DNA of 64,000 bases from Planifilum fimeticola (lineage in GTDB: Bacteria > Bacillota > Bacilli > Thermoactinomycetales > DSM-44946), in the NCBI RefSeq assembly GCF_003001905.1, contig NZ_PVNE01000001.1, positions 241,509-305,508 of the forward strand, given 5' to 3'. Under the pieces are notes generated by a model, which saw only the letters and a list, made by a program, of their open reading frames with translations, was not told where the DNA came from and ran no database searches. The translations under genes were made by a program, and so were the position numbers. Positions 54,357 to 62,466 of this stretch are shown here, piece after piece; the stretch's first letter is position 1, and the number at the start of each line of letters is the position of its first letter.

Positions 54357-54386
54357 TTAAGGTTGCCTTAAGGTTGGCGTAAGCGG
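54357..54386 (+). promoter_or_regulatory. Tandem direct repeats, OmpR-type binding site upstream of the transporter
   Basis: TTAAGGTTGCC and TTAAGGTTGGC are direct repeats at 11-bp spacing (54357-54378) and a weaker GTAAG follows. This is the phasing of OmpR-family activator sites, and the half-site resembles PmrA boxes (CTTAAGGTT). The array lies 65 bp before the ATPase gene start, as expected for activation. Confidence 0.6.
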
Positions 54387-54443
54387 CGAGAAGGGTCCGC
54401 GGATTACGATGGGAGACGAATCCGAGAAGTGGAGGGATCAACC

Positions 54444-55355
54444 ATGCAACCCGTCCTCTTGACGGACAATCTGACGAAACGCTACGGAAACATCGCCGCA
54501 GTGGACCGCATCCGTTTGCGCATCGAGGAGGGCGAGGTTTACGGGTTTCTCGGCCCGAACGGCGCCGGGAAAACCACCACGCTGAAGATGCTGGTGGGTC
54601 TGATCCAACCGACCGAGGGGACCTTTACCGTCTTCGGCAGAACCTTCGCCCAACACCGGCGCTGGATATTGAGCCAGACGGGCGCGTTGATCGAATCCCC
54701 TTCCTACTACGGCCATTTGACCGGCCGGGAAAACCTGCGCATCATCCAACGCCTGAGGGGGCTTCCGGAGGGAAATGTCTCCGAAGTGCTGCGGGTGGTC
54801 CGCCTGGAAAAGCAGCAGCACAAAAGAGTGGATCAATACTCCCTGGGCATGAAACAGCGCCTGGGACTCGCCATGGCCTTGATCTCCTTTCCGAAACTGC
54901 TGATACTGGATGAACCGACCAACGGGCTCGACCCGGCCGGCATCGAAGAAATCCGCGAGCTGATCCGATCCCTGCCCCGGCAGTACGGCATGACCGTCCT
55001 GGTTTCCAGCCACCTGCTGTCGGAGGTGGAGCAGATCGCCACGTCCGTCGGGATCATCCGTGACGGAAGGCTGGTGTTTCAGGGCAGCCTCGATTCCCTC
55101 AAAGCAAAAAGCGATCCGGCCATCGCCGTCAAAACGACGGACAACCTCGCCGCGGAATGGGTGCTCGCCGGCCAGGGATTGAAGCCGAAGGAGCGCGGCG
55201 GCTACCTCACCCTCCCGGACATGGAAGACCGGCAGGTGGCGGAGGTGAACCGCACCCTCGTCCGAGCGGGGATCGGCGTGATTCGGATCGAGGAGCGAAA
55301 GAAAATCCTGGAACGGATTTTCCTGGAGCTGACGGGAAAGGGGGATCACCGGTGA
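54444..55355 (+). CDS. ABC transporter ATPase, lantibiotic-protection (LanF) type
   Basis: 303 residues from the ATG at 54444, with GGAGGG upstream. Walker A GPNGAGKTT, signature YSLGMKQRL and Walker B LLILDEPTNGLDP are present; the BcrA/LanF-type C-terminal extension follows. With the two permeases downstream it should expel or remove a peptide antibiotic from the membrane. Overlaps the first permease gene by 1 nt. Confidence 0.87.
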   Translation: MQPVLLTDNLTKRYGNIAAVDRIRLRIEEGEVYGFLGPNGAGKTTTLKMLVGLIQPTEGTFTVFGRTFAQHRRWILSQTGALIESPSYYGHLTGRENLRIIQRLRGLPEGNVSEVLRVVRLEKQQHKRVDQYSLGMKQRLGLAMALISFPKLLILDEPTNGLDPAGIEEIRELIRSLPRQYGMTVLVSSHLLSEVEQIATSVGIIRDGRLVFQGSLDSLKAKSDPAIAVKTTDNLAAEWVLAGQGLKPKERGGYLTLPDMEDRQVAEVNRTLVRAGIGVIRIEERKKILERIFLELTGKGDHR

Positions 55356-56104
55356 TGCATGTGGTCGCGCTGGAATTTTTCAAGCTGCGCCGGCGGCGCG
55401 TGCTTTCGATGATCGTGTTGTTCTTGGGGGTGGAAATCCTCTGGGCCTCCATCTCCGTCAGCAGCTCCTTCACCCGCAACCCGGACAGCGCGGGATGGGA
55501 AGGAATCATCACCACGTTCTCCTCCATGAACGGCCTGTTCCTGCCGATTTTGTCGGCCATCGTGGTATCCCGCATCGTCGACATGGAACACAAGGGGGAG
55601 ACGTGGAGGCTGCTCGGGGCCCTGGCCGTAAACCGGCACTTGCTGTTTGCAGCCAAATATGGATGTGCGGCTTCCTTGCTGCTGACCGTAGTGCTTCTCC
55701 AGACCTTCGCCATCCCGGGAATCGGATGGGCGAACGGCTTGGAAGCCCCGATCCCGTACGAACTGCTGTTTCGGTTTCTGGCAGGCACCATGCTGGTCAA
55801 CCTGGTGATCATCGCCCTGCAACAGTGGGTGTCCCTGGCCGTCAGAAATCAAGCCTTCGGCCTCTGTCTCGGTATGGTCGGGGGATTTTTCGGTCTGACG
55901 GCGGACCTGTTTCCCGTTTTCGTCCGGCGGCTCCTCATCTGGTCCAACTATACGGCCCTCAGCCCCGTCACCCTCCGCTACGGCGACGACACGGTCCGTT
56001 TTGTGACGCAAGAAGTCGGATGGATCCTGCCCACCGCGCTCCTGTTGGTCGGAGCGGCCCTCTACCTCGCCGGAAGTCTTCATCTTTCCCGGAAGGACAT
56101 CTAA
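55355..56104 (+). CDS. ABC-2 permease of the lantibiotic-protection transporter (LanE type)
   Basis: 249 residues from the ATG at 55355 in a TGATG overlap with the ATPase stop. Six hydrophobic segments; MHVVALEFFKLRRRRVLSMI at the N-terminus is typical of LanE/MutE permeases. It forms the membrane part of the transporter with the following permease. Confidence 0.8.
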   Translation: MHVVALEFFKLRRRRVLSMIVLFLGVEILWASISVSSSFTRNPDSAGWEGIITTFSSMNGLFLPILSAIVVSRIVDMEHKGETWRLLGALAVNRHLLFAAKYGCAASLLLTVVLLQTFAIPGIGWANGLEAPIPYELLFRFLAGTMLVNLVIIALQQWVSLAVRNQAFGLCLGMVGGFFGLTADLFPVFVRRLLIWSNYTALSPVTLRYGDDTVRFVTQEVGWILPTALLLVGAALYLAGSLHLSRKDI

Positions 56105-56167
56105 AGCAAGGCAGGCTCCGAGCACCGCTTCGCCCTTTCAAACAAACAACCGACAGGGGGATCGACG

Positions 56168-56896
56168 ATGTGGAGACTCTTGGAATCGGAATGGATGAAG
56201 TGGCGGCGTTCCCGGATGTGGCTCGTCCTGATGACGCTTCCCGTCCTGAGCATTTTGATCGGCAGCGCCAATTATGCTTTGAACCAGGGGGTTCTCCGGA
56301 AGGAATGGTACAGCCTCTGGTCGCAGGTCAGCCTGTTTTACGGGGAATTTTTCCTTCCCGTGCTGATCGCGATCGCCTGCTCCCATCTTTGCCGGCTGGA
56401 GCATGCAAACAAAAGCTGGCGCAACCTGCTGACGGCACCGATCGCCGTGTCCCGGATCTATCTGTCCAAATTGGCGGTGCTGGCATGGCACATGCTCCTG
56501 GTGCAGGTGGTCTTCTTCTTCCTTTATCTGTGCGCCGGGAAACTGCTTTCGCTGTCCGCACCGCCGCCGAAGGAAATCCTCGGATGGATGGTCCGCGGCT
56601 GGATCGCATCTGTCACCCTCGGAACGATTCACCTGTGGCTTTCGATGCGCATCCGCAGTTTCGCCGTTCCGGTCGGGATCGGCCTGTGCGGCGTCTTTGT
56701 CGGACTGGGAATGGTGGTGAAGGATTGGGGCCTGATCTTCCCCTACTCCCTCCTCACCGTCGGCATGGGGGTCCTGAGCCAGGAAGGGCTGACGCCGGCG
56801 GAGCTCCTTTGGTTCCTCGCCGTCAACTTTCTCTATGCAATCCTCTTCTCCGCCCTGTCCCTACGCCGGTTGAAACGGCCGGAAGGACTGGTGTAA
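56168..56896 (+). CDS. ABC-2 permease of the lantibiotic-protection transporter (LanG type)
   Basis: 242 residues with six membrane segments; the N-terminus MWRLLESEWMKWRRSRMWLV matches LanG/MutG permeases. The ATG follows GGGGGAT. It lies 63 bp after the first permease gene, within the same operon. No lantibiotic biosynthesis gene is seen nearby, so the role is self-defence rather than producer immunity. Confidence 0.8.
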   Translation: MWRLLESEWMKWRRSRMWLVLMTLPVLSILIGSANYALNQGVLRKEWYSLWSQVSLFYGEFFLPVLIAIACSHLCRLEHANKSWRNLLTAPIAVSRIYLSKLAVLAWHMLLVQVVFFFLYLCAGKLLSLSAPPPKEILGWMVRGWIASVTLGTIHLWLSMRIRSFAVPVGIGLCGVFVGLGMVVKDWGLIFPYSLLTVGMGVLSQEGLTPAELLWFLAVNFLYAILFSALSLRRLKRPEGLV

Positions 56897-56904
56897 GGAA
56901 ATTG

Positions 56905-56957
56905 AATGAAAAGAGGCGTGCCGCGCTATCCGGCCCGGGATAGCTGGTCGGCACGCC
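56905..56957 (-). terminator. Large terminator hairpin after the GNAT gene
   Basis: GGCGTGCCG and CGGCACGCC form the outer stem and GCTATCC with GGATAGC the inner stem. On the minus strand the tail reads TCTTTTCATT. It also separates the array region from the LanFEG operon. Confidence 0.75.
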
Positions 56958-57016
56958 CTGGTGCAGTGAGGGAAGAATTCTTCGGAATTGAAAAGATGGC
57001 GAAGAAACGGTTACAT

Positions 57017-57470
57017 TCACAAATCACGGGATAACCGAATCATGTCCCTGCATTGAATGCCGTTTTCGAAAATCGCTTCGGAATAATGCCTTGTGAAGAA
57101 GTCAAAATCAATACCAATCATCCGAAAACCGCATTTCTGATAAAACGCCAGTTGCCCGATACTTGAATTTCCCGTACCCACTTCCATCGTTTTATACCCC
57201 ATGGACTTCGCCGTCTGGATGGCGTGTTTCAACAGCTTTTTCCCGATGCCCTTTCCTTGATGCAACGGCATCACTGCGATATTCACCAATTCCACCGTTT
57301 GGGGTCTTGTCGGAAGCAGGACGTAAACGCCGATGATTTGACCCTTCCTTTCCGCCACAAAGCAAGTTCCCCTACGGATATATTCCTGAACCAGTTCTCG
57401 CGACGGATCCCGCCATTAACAATAATTCCATCGGAGGTTTTTCATTCATCTCTCGTATTTGAAAGTCCAA
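57017..57470 (-). pseudogene. GNAT N-acetyltransferase, frameshifted
   Basis: The C-terminal 114 residues (from a GTG at 57358) hold the acetyl-CoA site VNIAVMPLHQGKGIGKKLLK and YQKCGFRMIGID. In frame upstream is DPSRELVQEYIRRGTCFVAE, but a stop lies four codons earlier. The N-terminus, from a TTG at 57470 (GGGAGG upstream), reads MDFQIREMNEKPPMELLLMA in the other frame. One extra G in the CCC run at 57409-57411 separates the two. Without it a normal protein of about 153 residues results. Mutation or sequencing error; substrate unknown. Confidence 0.8.
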
Positions 57471-57575
57471 TCCGGTCCACTCTCCTCCCTACCGGCATAC
57501 TCCTTCAACTTTTGTAAGCCGCATCGAACACTGAAGAGAACAAACCTCTGGTTTTACAGCAGCGGATTCACATCC

Positions 57576-57722
57576 TCAAACCAAGTAGTTTTCGTTTTCC
57601 CTTCGCAAACCGGACCGTTCTCTTATCACCCCGTCTACGAGGCGTTGGAATACGTCGCTCAAAAGCGTCAATGCCGCCGCCGCTGCTCCGGGGTAAGCCG
57701 GGACCAATCCTAAAGTATGTAT
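57576..57722 (-). pseudogene. Pre-toxin segment remnant at the downstream end of the array
   Basis: An open frame without start reads about LGLVPAYPGAAAAALTLLSD and then VFQRLVDGVIRERSG before a TGA at 57578-57576. Its first part is homologous in DNA to the glycine/alanine-rich segment after each array terminator. It is the left boundary of the repeat family. No further gene is supported between 57471 and 57801. Confidence 0.45.
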
Positions 57723-57727
57723 TAGGT

Positions 57728-57777
57728 CAAAACGATAGCTCGTCGACCTCCGGGGACATCTCGCGGAGATCGACGAG
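57728..57777 (-). terminator. Array terminator, copy A
   Basis: CTCGTCGACCTCCG and CGGAGATCGACGAG form a 14-bp stem with one mismatch. On the minus strand it is followed by CTATCGTTTTG. It lies 24 nt past the first immunity-like gene and recurs after three others. Confidence 0.65.
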
Positions 57778-57801
57778 ACTGAACACCTGTTTCAGGACCT
57801 G

Positions 57802-58590
57802 TCACCCCTTATACAGCCGAATCCCCTTCTGCAGCAGGTACTCGTCCACATGCCGCTCGAAGGTGCGGAGAAATTCCTCGGTGTTTACTTTGCTTTTTGT
57901 CAGTTCCCGGTCGAAGAACAGCACCCGGATCTTGCCGTCCCCCATCTCCTGTACCGACTCCGCTCCCAGACGGTCCTGCAGGTAGTCGATCACCCAGTCC
58001 CGGGGAACGTGGGCCTCAAATTCTTCTACCAGACGGGTAACTTCATCCTTTGTTTCATATATATCAAGTGGATCTTCCACCCGTTCATACAACGGATCCG
58101 GGCGGTACAGATAAGCTGGCTTACCCATAAAACCATTCCAATCAAAATCCAGCATCCACAACTCATCAAGGGAGGGATGGCCAGCAACGTCCGTGAACAC
58201 TTTCAACAACGCCTGTGTTCGTTGTGCATTGATTACTTCGTCTTCTGTTTGATAAAACTTGAGCCCATCGTATTCTTCTAAAAATAAATACGGTCTATTT
58301 ACAATCAAGCGATTTACATAAATCTCTTCCGTAACAATCGGATTATAAAAATTTACCTTAAAGAGGCAATATCGTTCCCCTTTACCCAGCACTTCCTTTC
58401 GTATTGCGTCAATGGTATCGATATTATTGAAATTTATGTCATAATTATCGTAAGCATCATACAATCGACGAACCATACCAAAATGTTTCATCAAGGTCTC
58501 AGTTACATCCAGACCCACTTTTATATAGTCTTCCTTCAAATACGCTCCCCAAAAAGTGAACATCAACAACCGCTCATTATTTTCCGCCAT
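57802..58590 (-). CDS. Immunity-like protein 1 of the array (unnamed family)
   Basis: 262 residues from the ATG at 58590, which follows the toxin-fragment stop by 1 nt; the ribosome site GGGGAGGA lies in the toxin tail. No signal peptide or membrane segment. The N-terminal part (RLLMFTFWGAYLKEDYIKVG) is homologous to the other copies but variable. The C-terminal 75 residues are nearly constant, with VPRDWVIDYLQDRLGAESVQ and VDEYLLQKGIRLYKG, of the TKSKVNTEE subtype. Coupling to a toxin-like fragment suggests an immunity protein. The family is not one I recognise. Confidence 0.7.
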   Translation of the reverse strand: MAENNERLLMFTFWGAYLKEDYIKVGLDVTETLMKHFGMVRRLYDAYDNYDINFNNIDTIDAIRKEVLGKGERYCLFKVNFYNPIVTEEIYVNRLIVNRPYLFLEEYDGLKFYQTEDEVINAQRTQALLKVFTDVAGHPSLDELWMLDFDWNGFMGKPAYLYRPDPLYERVEDPLDIYETKDEVTRLVEEFEAHVPRDWVIDYLQDRLGAESVQEMGDGKIRVLFFDRELTKSKVNTEEFLRTFERHVDEYLLQKGIRLYKG

Positions 58591-58591
58591 C

Positions 58592-59110
58592 CTATCTTCC
58601 TCCCCAATTAATCTTACGTATGGCAACTTTGATATTCAGTTGCTCTTCAAAAACATTCCGCATTGTCTCTAGCGCGTCATCCGGCGCCCATTTTGGCACC
58701 TTCAGCATATAAACTATATCTGAATCAGCACGTGAAATCCCATATTTTTTAGCATCAGGAAATTTATCTAAATTTGCAAGAAGATACTCAACAGCCTTTT
58801 TATGCTTCTTCAACTGGATATAGCGTGTTTGTCGTTTGTCTCCTCCTTTCACAGATTGAAAACCTCGGTCGAGAAATGTAACTGGATCATTCTTCGCCAA
58901 TCTCGCCAACCGCTCAAAATCCCGCTTCGACCACATTTTCGCTTCCTCGACAATGGTAATCCGGCCGTCCTCAATAACAATGTTGTCTGGCATTCCAAAT
59001 GTTCCTACTCTATTTAGATTCTCTTTGTAAGTCGGTTTCTCCACTGTAATGAACAAAACTATCCGTTTTGCTCTTCCCCAAGCTATTTGGCAATAGATTC
59101 GCTTCTTCAA
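58592..59110 (-). CDS. Toxin C-terminal domain fragment, PD-(D/E)XK nuclease-like
   Basis: About 172 residues from a TTG at 59110 with no good ribosome site, so it is probably an orphan tip rather than a free gene. The core DNIVIEDGRITIVEEAKMWS has the D...ExK pattern of PD-(D/E)XK nucleases, followed by KRQTRYIQLKKHKKAVEYLL with a candidate Gln. The last 35 residues (VYMLKVPKWAPDD to IRKINWGGR) recur as remnants before three other immunity-like genes. It is directly coupled to immunity-like protein 1. It could be inactive. Confidence 0.6.
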   Translation of the reverse strand: MKKRIYCQIAWGRAKRIVLFITVEKPTYKENLNRVGTFGMPDNIVIEDGRITIVEEAKMWSKRDFERLARLAKNDPVTFLDRGFQSVKGGDKRQTRYIQLKKHKKAVEYLLANLDKFPDAKKYGISRADSDIVYMLKVPKWAPDDALETMRNVFEEQLNIKVAIRKINWGGR

Positions 59111-59250
59111 ATCGTCCCCAACCGGTTGCTCTTTTCTTCACAAACTAAATCGTCCTCTTGATCGCTCCCCAGGCGACGGAAGGCTGCGCACAAAATCCCA
59201 CCTCCTGCAGCCGCTACTCCGGTAAACCACCCAGCAATTCCACCAAGTAT
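59111..59250 (-). pseudogene. Glycine-rich pre-toxin remnant upstream of the toxin tip
   Basis: In one frame the DNA reads LGGIAGWFTGVAAAGGGI and then continues out of frame with the toxin tip, ending at a stop near 59112. Hydrophobic Gly/Ala segments like this often precede the toxin domain of polymorphic toxins. It shows that the tip was once part of a longer protein. Confidence 0.45.
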
Positions 59251-59259
59251 GTATTAGGT

Positions 59260-59309
59260 CAAAACGAAAGCTCGTCGACCTCCGGGGACATCTCGCGGAG
59301 ATCGACGAG
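59260..59309 (-). terminator. Array terminator, copy B
   Basis: The same 14-bp stem as copy A (CTCGTCGACCTCCG / CGGAGATCGACGAG) with a CTTTCGTTTTG tail on the minus strand, 15 nt past immunity-like gene 2. Confidence 0.7.
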
Positions 59310-59323
59310 ACTCAACACCTGTT

Positions 59324-60106
59324 TTAGGACCTGTCACCCTTGTACAACCGAATCCCCTTCTGCAGCAGGTATTCATCCACATGGCGCTCGAAGGTGCGGA
59401 GAAACTTCCGGGTGTTTCCCACTTTGTTCTTCGTTAGCTCCCGGTCGTAGAACAGCACCCGAATCTTGCCGTCTTCCATCTCCTGCACCGACTCCGCTCC
59501 CAGACGATCCTGCAGGTAGTCGATCACCCACTCCCGGGGAACGTGGGACTCAAATTCCTCTACCAGACGGATAACTTCCTCTTTTGCATCGAGAGTATAT
59601 AATCCCTCCTCCACCCGATCATACAAGGACTCCGGACGGTAGAGATAGGCCGGTTTACCCATAAACGCTCGGCGATCATCAATCATCCACAGCTCCTCAA
59701 GGGCTGGATGGCCGGCCACATCCGTAAACACATCCAACAACTTCTGGGATCGCTGTTCATTCAACTTAACATCTTCCGTTTGGAAAAACCTAAGTCCCTC
59801 ATACTCTTCTAACAACATATACTTAGCGGATACAAATAAGCGGTTTACATAAACCTCTTCCGTAACAGACGGGTTGAAAAATGTGATTTTATAATAGCGA
59901 TAACGCTCCCTGTCACTTAGCACTTCCTTTCGAATTGAATCAAGGGAATCAATATTTTCTAGAACTGTATTTTTCCTTCCTTCCAATTGACAAGCCTCCA
60001 AATATTTCATCAAGATCCCGACGACATCCAAACTAACCTCTAAGTAATCTTCCTTCACGTATGAACCCCAAAAAGTAAACATCAAACACCTCTCAATTTC
60101 GGCCAT
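59324..60106 (-). CDS. Immunity-like protein 2 of the array
   Basis: 260 residues from the ATG at 60106, after GGGGAGGG. It shares MFTFWGSYVKEDYLEVSLDV with its paralogs but has a diverged region after residue 35 (LEACQLEGRKNTVLENIDSL). The C-terminus has the alternative TKNKVGNTRKFLRTFERH subtype and ends with GDRS after the shared RLYKG. It starts inside the residual toxin tail. Confidence 0.7.
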   Translation of the reverse strand: MAEIERCLMFTFWGSYVKEDYLEVSLDVVGILMKYLEACQLEGRKNTVLENIDSLDSIRKEVLSDRERYRYYKITFFNPSVTEEVYVNRLFVSAKYMLLEEYEGLRFFQTEDVKLNEQRSQKLLDVFTDVAGHPALEELWMIDDRRAFMGKPAYLYRPESLYDRVEEGLYTLDAKEEVIRLVEEFESHVPREWVIDYLQDRLGAESVQEMEDGKIRVLFYDRELTKNKVGNTRKFLRTFERHVDEYLLQKGIRLYKGDRS

Positions 60107-60176
60107 TTCGTTTCCCTCCCCATTCAATCTTTCGGATCTCCACTTTTATGTTCAACTTTTCTTCAAAAACCTTCCG
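60093..60176 (-). pseudogene. Toxin C-terminal remnant before immunity-like gene 2
   Basis: The frame reads RKVFEEKLNIKVEIRKIEWG and overlaps the immunity-like gene start by 14 nt before its TGA. It is homologous to the last 22 residues of the toxin tip at 58592. Only this tail survives. Confidence 0.6.
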
Positions 60177-60313
60177 CTATACGCCAAGTGAATAACCCCT
60201 CTTAAACGCTGTGGGGAAATCTGCTCCATGTCCCAAACTTGATCTATTCCGACATAATTTCCGTCGTCATCGCATTCCAACAGTTTGTATGCCTCCGGAA
60301 AGGATTCAAACAT
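60152..60313 (-). pseudogene. Unrecognised remnant ORF (53 codons)
   Basis: MFESFPEAYKLLECDDDGNY and then VGIDQVWDMEQISPQRLRGV look like real protein, but the frame runs into the toxin remnant (LAYSGRFLKKS and stop). This suggests a recombination junction near 60178. It overlaps a further short frame at 60306-60401. No family recognised; possibly a second, unrelated immunity or toxin gene that was cut. Confidence 0.4.
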
Positions 60314-60401
60314 TTGATGTCACCACCTGGAGGCTGATGATGAAACCCCGCAAGTTACGGATTCCCACTACTTTGAATGCCAAAAAAGCATCCCCTTTCA
60401 T
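60306..60401 (-). pseudogene. Unrecognised remnant ORF (31 codons) with upstream open frame
   Basis: An ATG at 60401 with GGAGGAA upstream gives MKGDAFLAFKVVGIRNLRGF and IISLQVVTSNV. The frame stays open upstream to about 60480 (FISFLSHGGACLVSREKVEE), so the ATG is probably internal to a lost gene. The remaining gap to 60584 has no supported feature and lacks the array terminator found elsewhere. Confidence 0.35.
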
Positions 60402-60584
60402 ACGTTCCTCCACTTTTTCCCTGGAGACCAGGCATGCCCCGCCGTGAGATAGGAAGCTGATAAAGCGCCATTTATTGCACTGTTATTAATACCTTCACAT
60501 CAGCCCCACTTCATAAAGTCTTCTTTCAAGCATCAAGCCAATTTGTAAACATTATCCATCGCTGATCTTCATCCATCAAGCCAC

Positions 60585-61370
60585 TCATCCCTTATACAGC
60601 CGAATCCCCTTCTGCAGCAGGTACTCGTCCACATGCCGCTCAAAGGTGCGGAGAAATTCATGGGTTTTTACTTTGCTCTTTGTCAACTCCCGGTCGTAGA
60701 ACAACACCCGGATCTTGCCGCCTTCCATCTCCTGCACCGATTCCGCTCCCAGACTGTCCTGCAGATAGTCGATCACCCACTCCCGAGGAACGTGGGCTTC
60801 AAATTCTTCTACCAGACGAGACACTTCATCCCTCACCTTATGTGTGTAAAGTATATCCTCCACCTTCTCATACAAACGCTTCGGTCGATACAGATAAGAA
60901 GGTTTCCCCATAAACGCTCTTTCGGTGTTGTCCATCCACAACTCATCAATAGCAGAGTGACTGGCCACATCTGTGAACACATCTAGCAGCGCTCGAGTTC
61001 GCTGTACATTAATCTCTGCATCTTCCGTTTGAAAGTACTTAAGTTCATCGTACTCTTCAAAAGTCAATATCGACTTGCTTACATACAAGCGATTTACATA
61101 AATTTCTTCCGTAACAGACGGATTAAAAAAAGTAACTTCATAATTCCCATACCGTTCCCTGTCACTCAACACTTCTCTACGAACCTCATTGATAGAATCC
61201 AAATCCTTAAGCCCCTCATCATAGTCAAATGCAACTCCTTCTAACAGACGAACCATCCCATAATGCTTCATCAAAATTTCTGTTACATCCAAGCCTACTT
61301 CCATGTAGTCTTCCTTCAAATACGACCCCCAAAAGGAGAACATTAACCACCGCTCAACTTCTTCCGACAT
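60585..61370 (-). CDS. Immunity-like protein 3 of the array
   Basis: 261 residues from the ATG at 61370, 7 nt after AGGAGGG. The N-terminus (RWLMFSFWGSYLKEDYMEVG) and VAFDYDEGLKDLDSINEV are closest to copy 5. The C-terminus has the TKSKVKTHEFLRTFERH subtype. Downstream it lacks the array terminator and is followed by unrelated remnants. Confidence 0.7.
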   Translation of the reverse strand: MSEEVERWLMFSFWGSYLKEDYMEVGLDVTEILMKHYGMVRLLEGVAFDYDEGLKDLDSINEVRREVLSDRERYGNYEVTFFNPSVTEEIYVNRLYVSKSILTFEEYDELKYFQTEDAEINVQRTRALLDVFTDVASHSAIDELWMDNTERAFMGKPSYLYRPKRLYEKVEDILYTHKVRDEVSRLVEEFEAHVPREWVIDYLQDSLGAESVQEMEGGKIRVLFYDRELTKSKVKTHEFLRTFERHVDEYLLQKGIRLYKG

Positions 61371-61382
61371 CCCTTTTCCCTC

Positions 61383-61595
61383 CTACCAGTTGATCTTCCT
61401 AATGACCACTTTGATGTTCAACCGCTCTTCGAAAACCTTACGCATTGTCTCCAGAGCCTCATCCGGCGCCCATTTCGGCACTTTCAGCATGTAAACCACC
61501 TCCGAGGCGGTGGAAGACGGCGCTCAAAAGCGTTGATGCCGCCGCCTGCAGCCGCTACTCCGGTAAACCACCCAGCAATCCCACCAAGTATGTAT
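61383..61595 (-). pseudogene. Internally deleted toxin remnant before immunity-like gene 3
   Basis: The glycine-rich segment GGIAGWFTGVAAAGGGINAF is joined, out of frame, to VVYMLKVPKWAPDEALETMR and the ending VVIRKINW with TAG at 61385-61383. The nuclease-like core present at 58592-59110 is missing. It sits 12 nt before the immunity-like gene. Confidence 0.6.
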
Positions 61596-61599
61596 TAGG

Positions 61600-61650
61600 T
61601 CAAAACGAAAGCTCGTCGACCTCCGGGAGCATCTCGCGGAGATCGACGAG
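61600..61650 (-). terminator. Array terminator, copy C
   Basis: The same stem sequences as copy B with a slightly different loop (GGAGCATCTCG) and CTTTCGTTTTG tail on the minus strand, 25 nt past immunity-like gene 4. Confidence 0.7.
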
Positions 61651-61674
61651 ACTCAACACCTGTTTCAGGACTTG

Positions 61675-62466
61675 TCACCCCTTGTACAACCGAATCCCCT
61701 TCTGCAGCAGGTATTCGTCCACATGGCGTTCGAAGGCGCGGAGGAATTTCCGGGTGTTTCCCACCTTGTTCTTCGTTAGCTCCCGGTCGTAGAACAGCAC
61801 CCGGATCTTGCCGCCTTCCATCTCCTGCACCGCCTCCGCTCCCAGACGGTCCTGCAGATAGTCGATCACCCAGTCCCGGGGAACGTGGGCCTCAAATTCT
61901 TCTACTAGACGGATCACTTCTTCTTTCGTCTTTTTTGTCTCAACTGGATCTTCTACCCGTTCATACAAGGGTTCCGGTCGATACAAATAAGCAGGTTTGC
62001 CCATATAAGCATTTCGATCTCCATCAATCATCCACAGCTCTTCAAGGGCAGGATGGCCGGCTACATCTGTAAACACATCCAACAGCGCTTGCGTCCGCTG
62101 CGCATTGATTTCTGCATCTTTCGTTTGGAAAAACTTGATTCCATCATATTCTTCAACATTTAAAAGCGTGTTATCTACTCGTAATCGATTAACATAGATT
62201 TCTTCCTCTACTACAGGATTAAAAAAGGTGACATCATATAACTCATATTGGTCCCTATTATCCAACACTTCTTTACGAACCTCATCGATAGAATCCAAAT
62301 CCACGAGTCCCTCATCATAGTTAAAGACTGCCCCTGTCAGACGGCGAACCATTCCCCAATGTTTCATCAAGATTTCCGTTACATCTAGGCCCACTTTCAT
62401 GTAGTCTTCTTTCAAATAAGATCCCCAATAGGTAAACATCAACCAACGATCAATTTCTTCGTCCAT
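61675..62466 (-). CDS. Immunity-like protein 4 of the array
   Basis: 263 residues from the ATG at 62466, sharing its A with the TAA of copy 5 upstream; the ribosome site GGGGAGGGGGG lies in the end of that gene. It shares RWLMFTYWGSYLKEDYMKVG with its paralogs and differs most around 85-115 (VEEEIYVNRLRVDNTLLNVE). The C-terminus is of the TKNKVGNTRKFLRAFERH subtype. No toxin remnant separates it from copy 5. Confidence 0.7.
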   Translation of the reverse strand: MDEEIDRWLMFTYWGSYLKEDYMKVGLDVTEILMKHWGMVRRLTGAVFNYDEGLVDLDSIDEVRKEVLDNRDQYELYDVTFFNPVVEEEIYVNRLRVDNTLLNVEEYDGIKFFQTKDAEINAQRTQALLDVFTDVAGHPALEELWMIDGDRNAYMGKPAYLYRPEPLYERVEDPVETKKTKEEVIRLVEEFEAHVPRDWVIDYLQDRLGAEAVQEMEGGKIRVLFYDRELTKNKVGNTRKFLRAFERHVDEYLLQKGIRLYKG

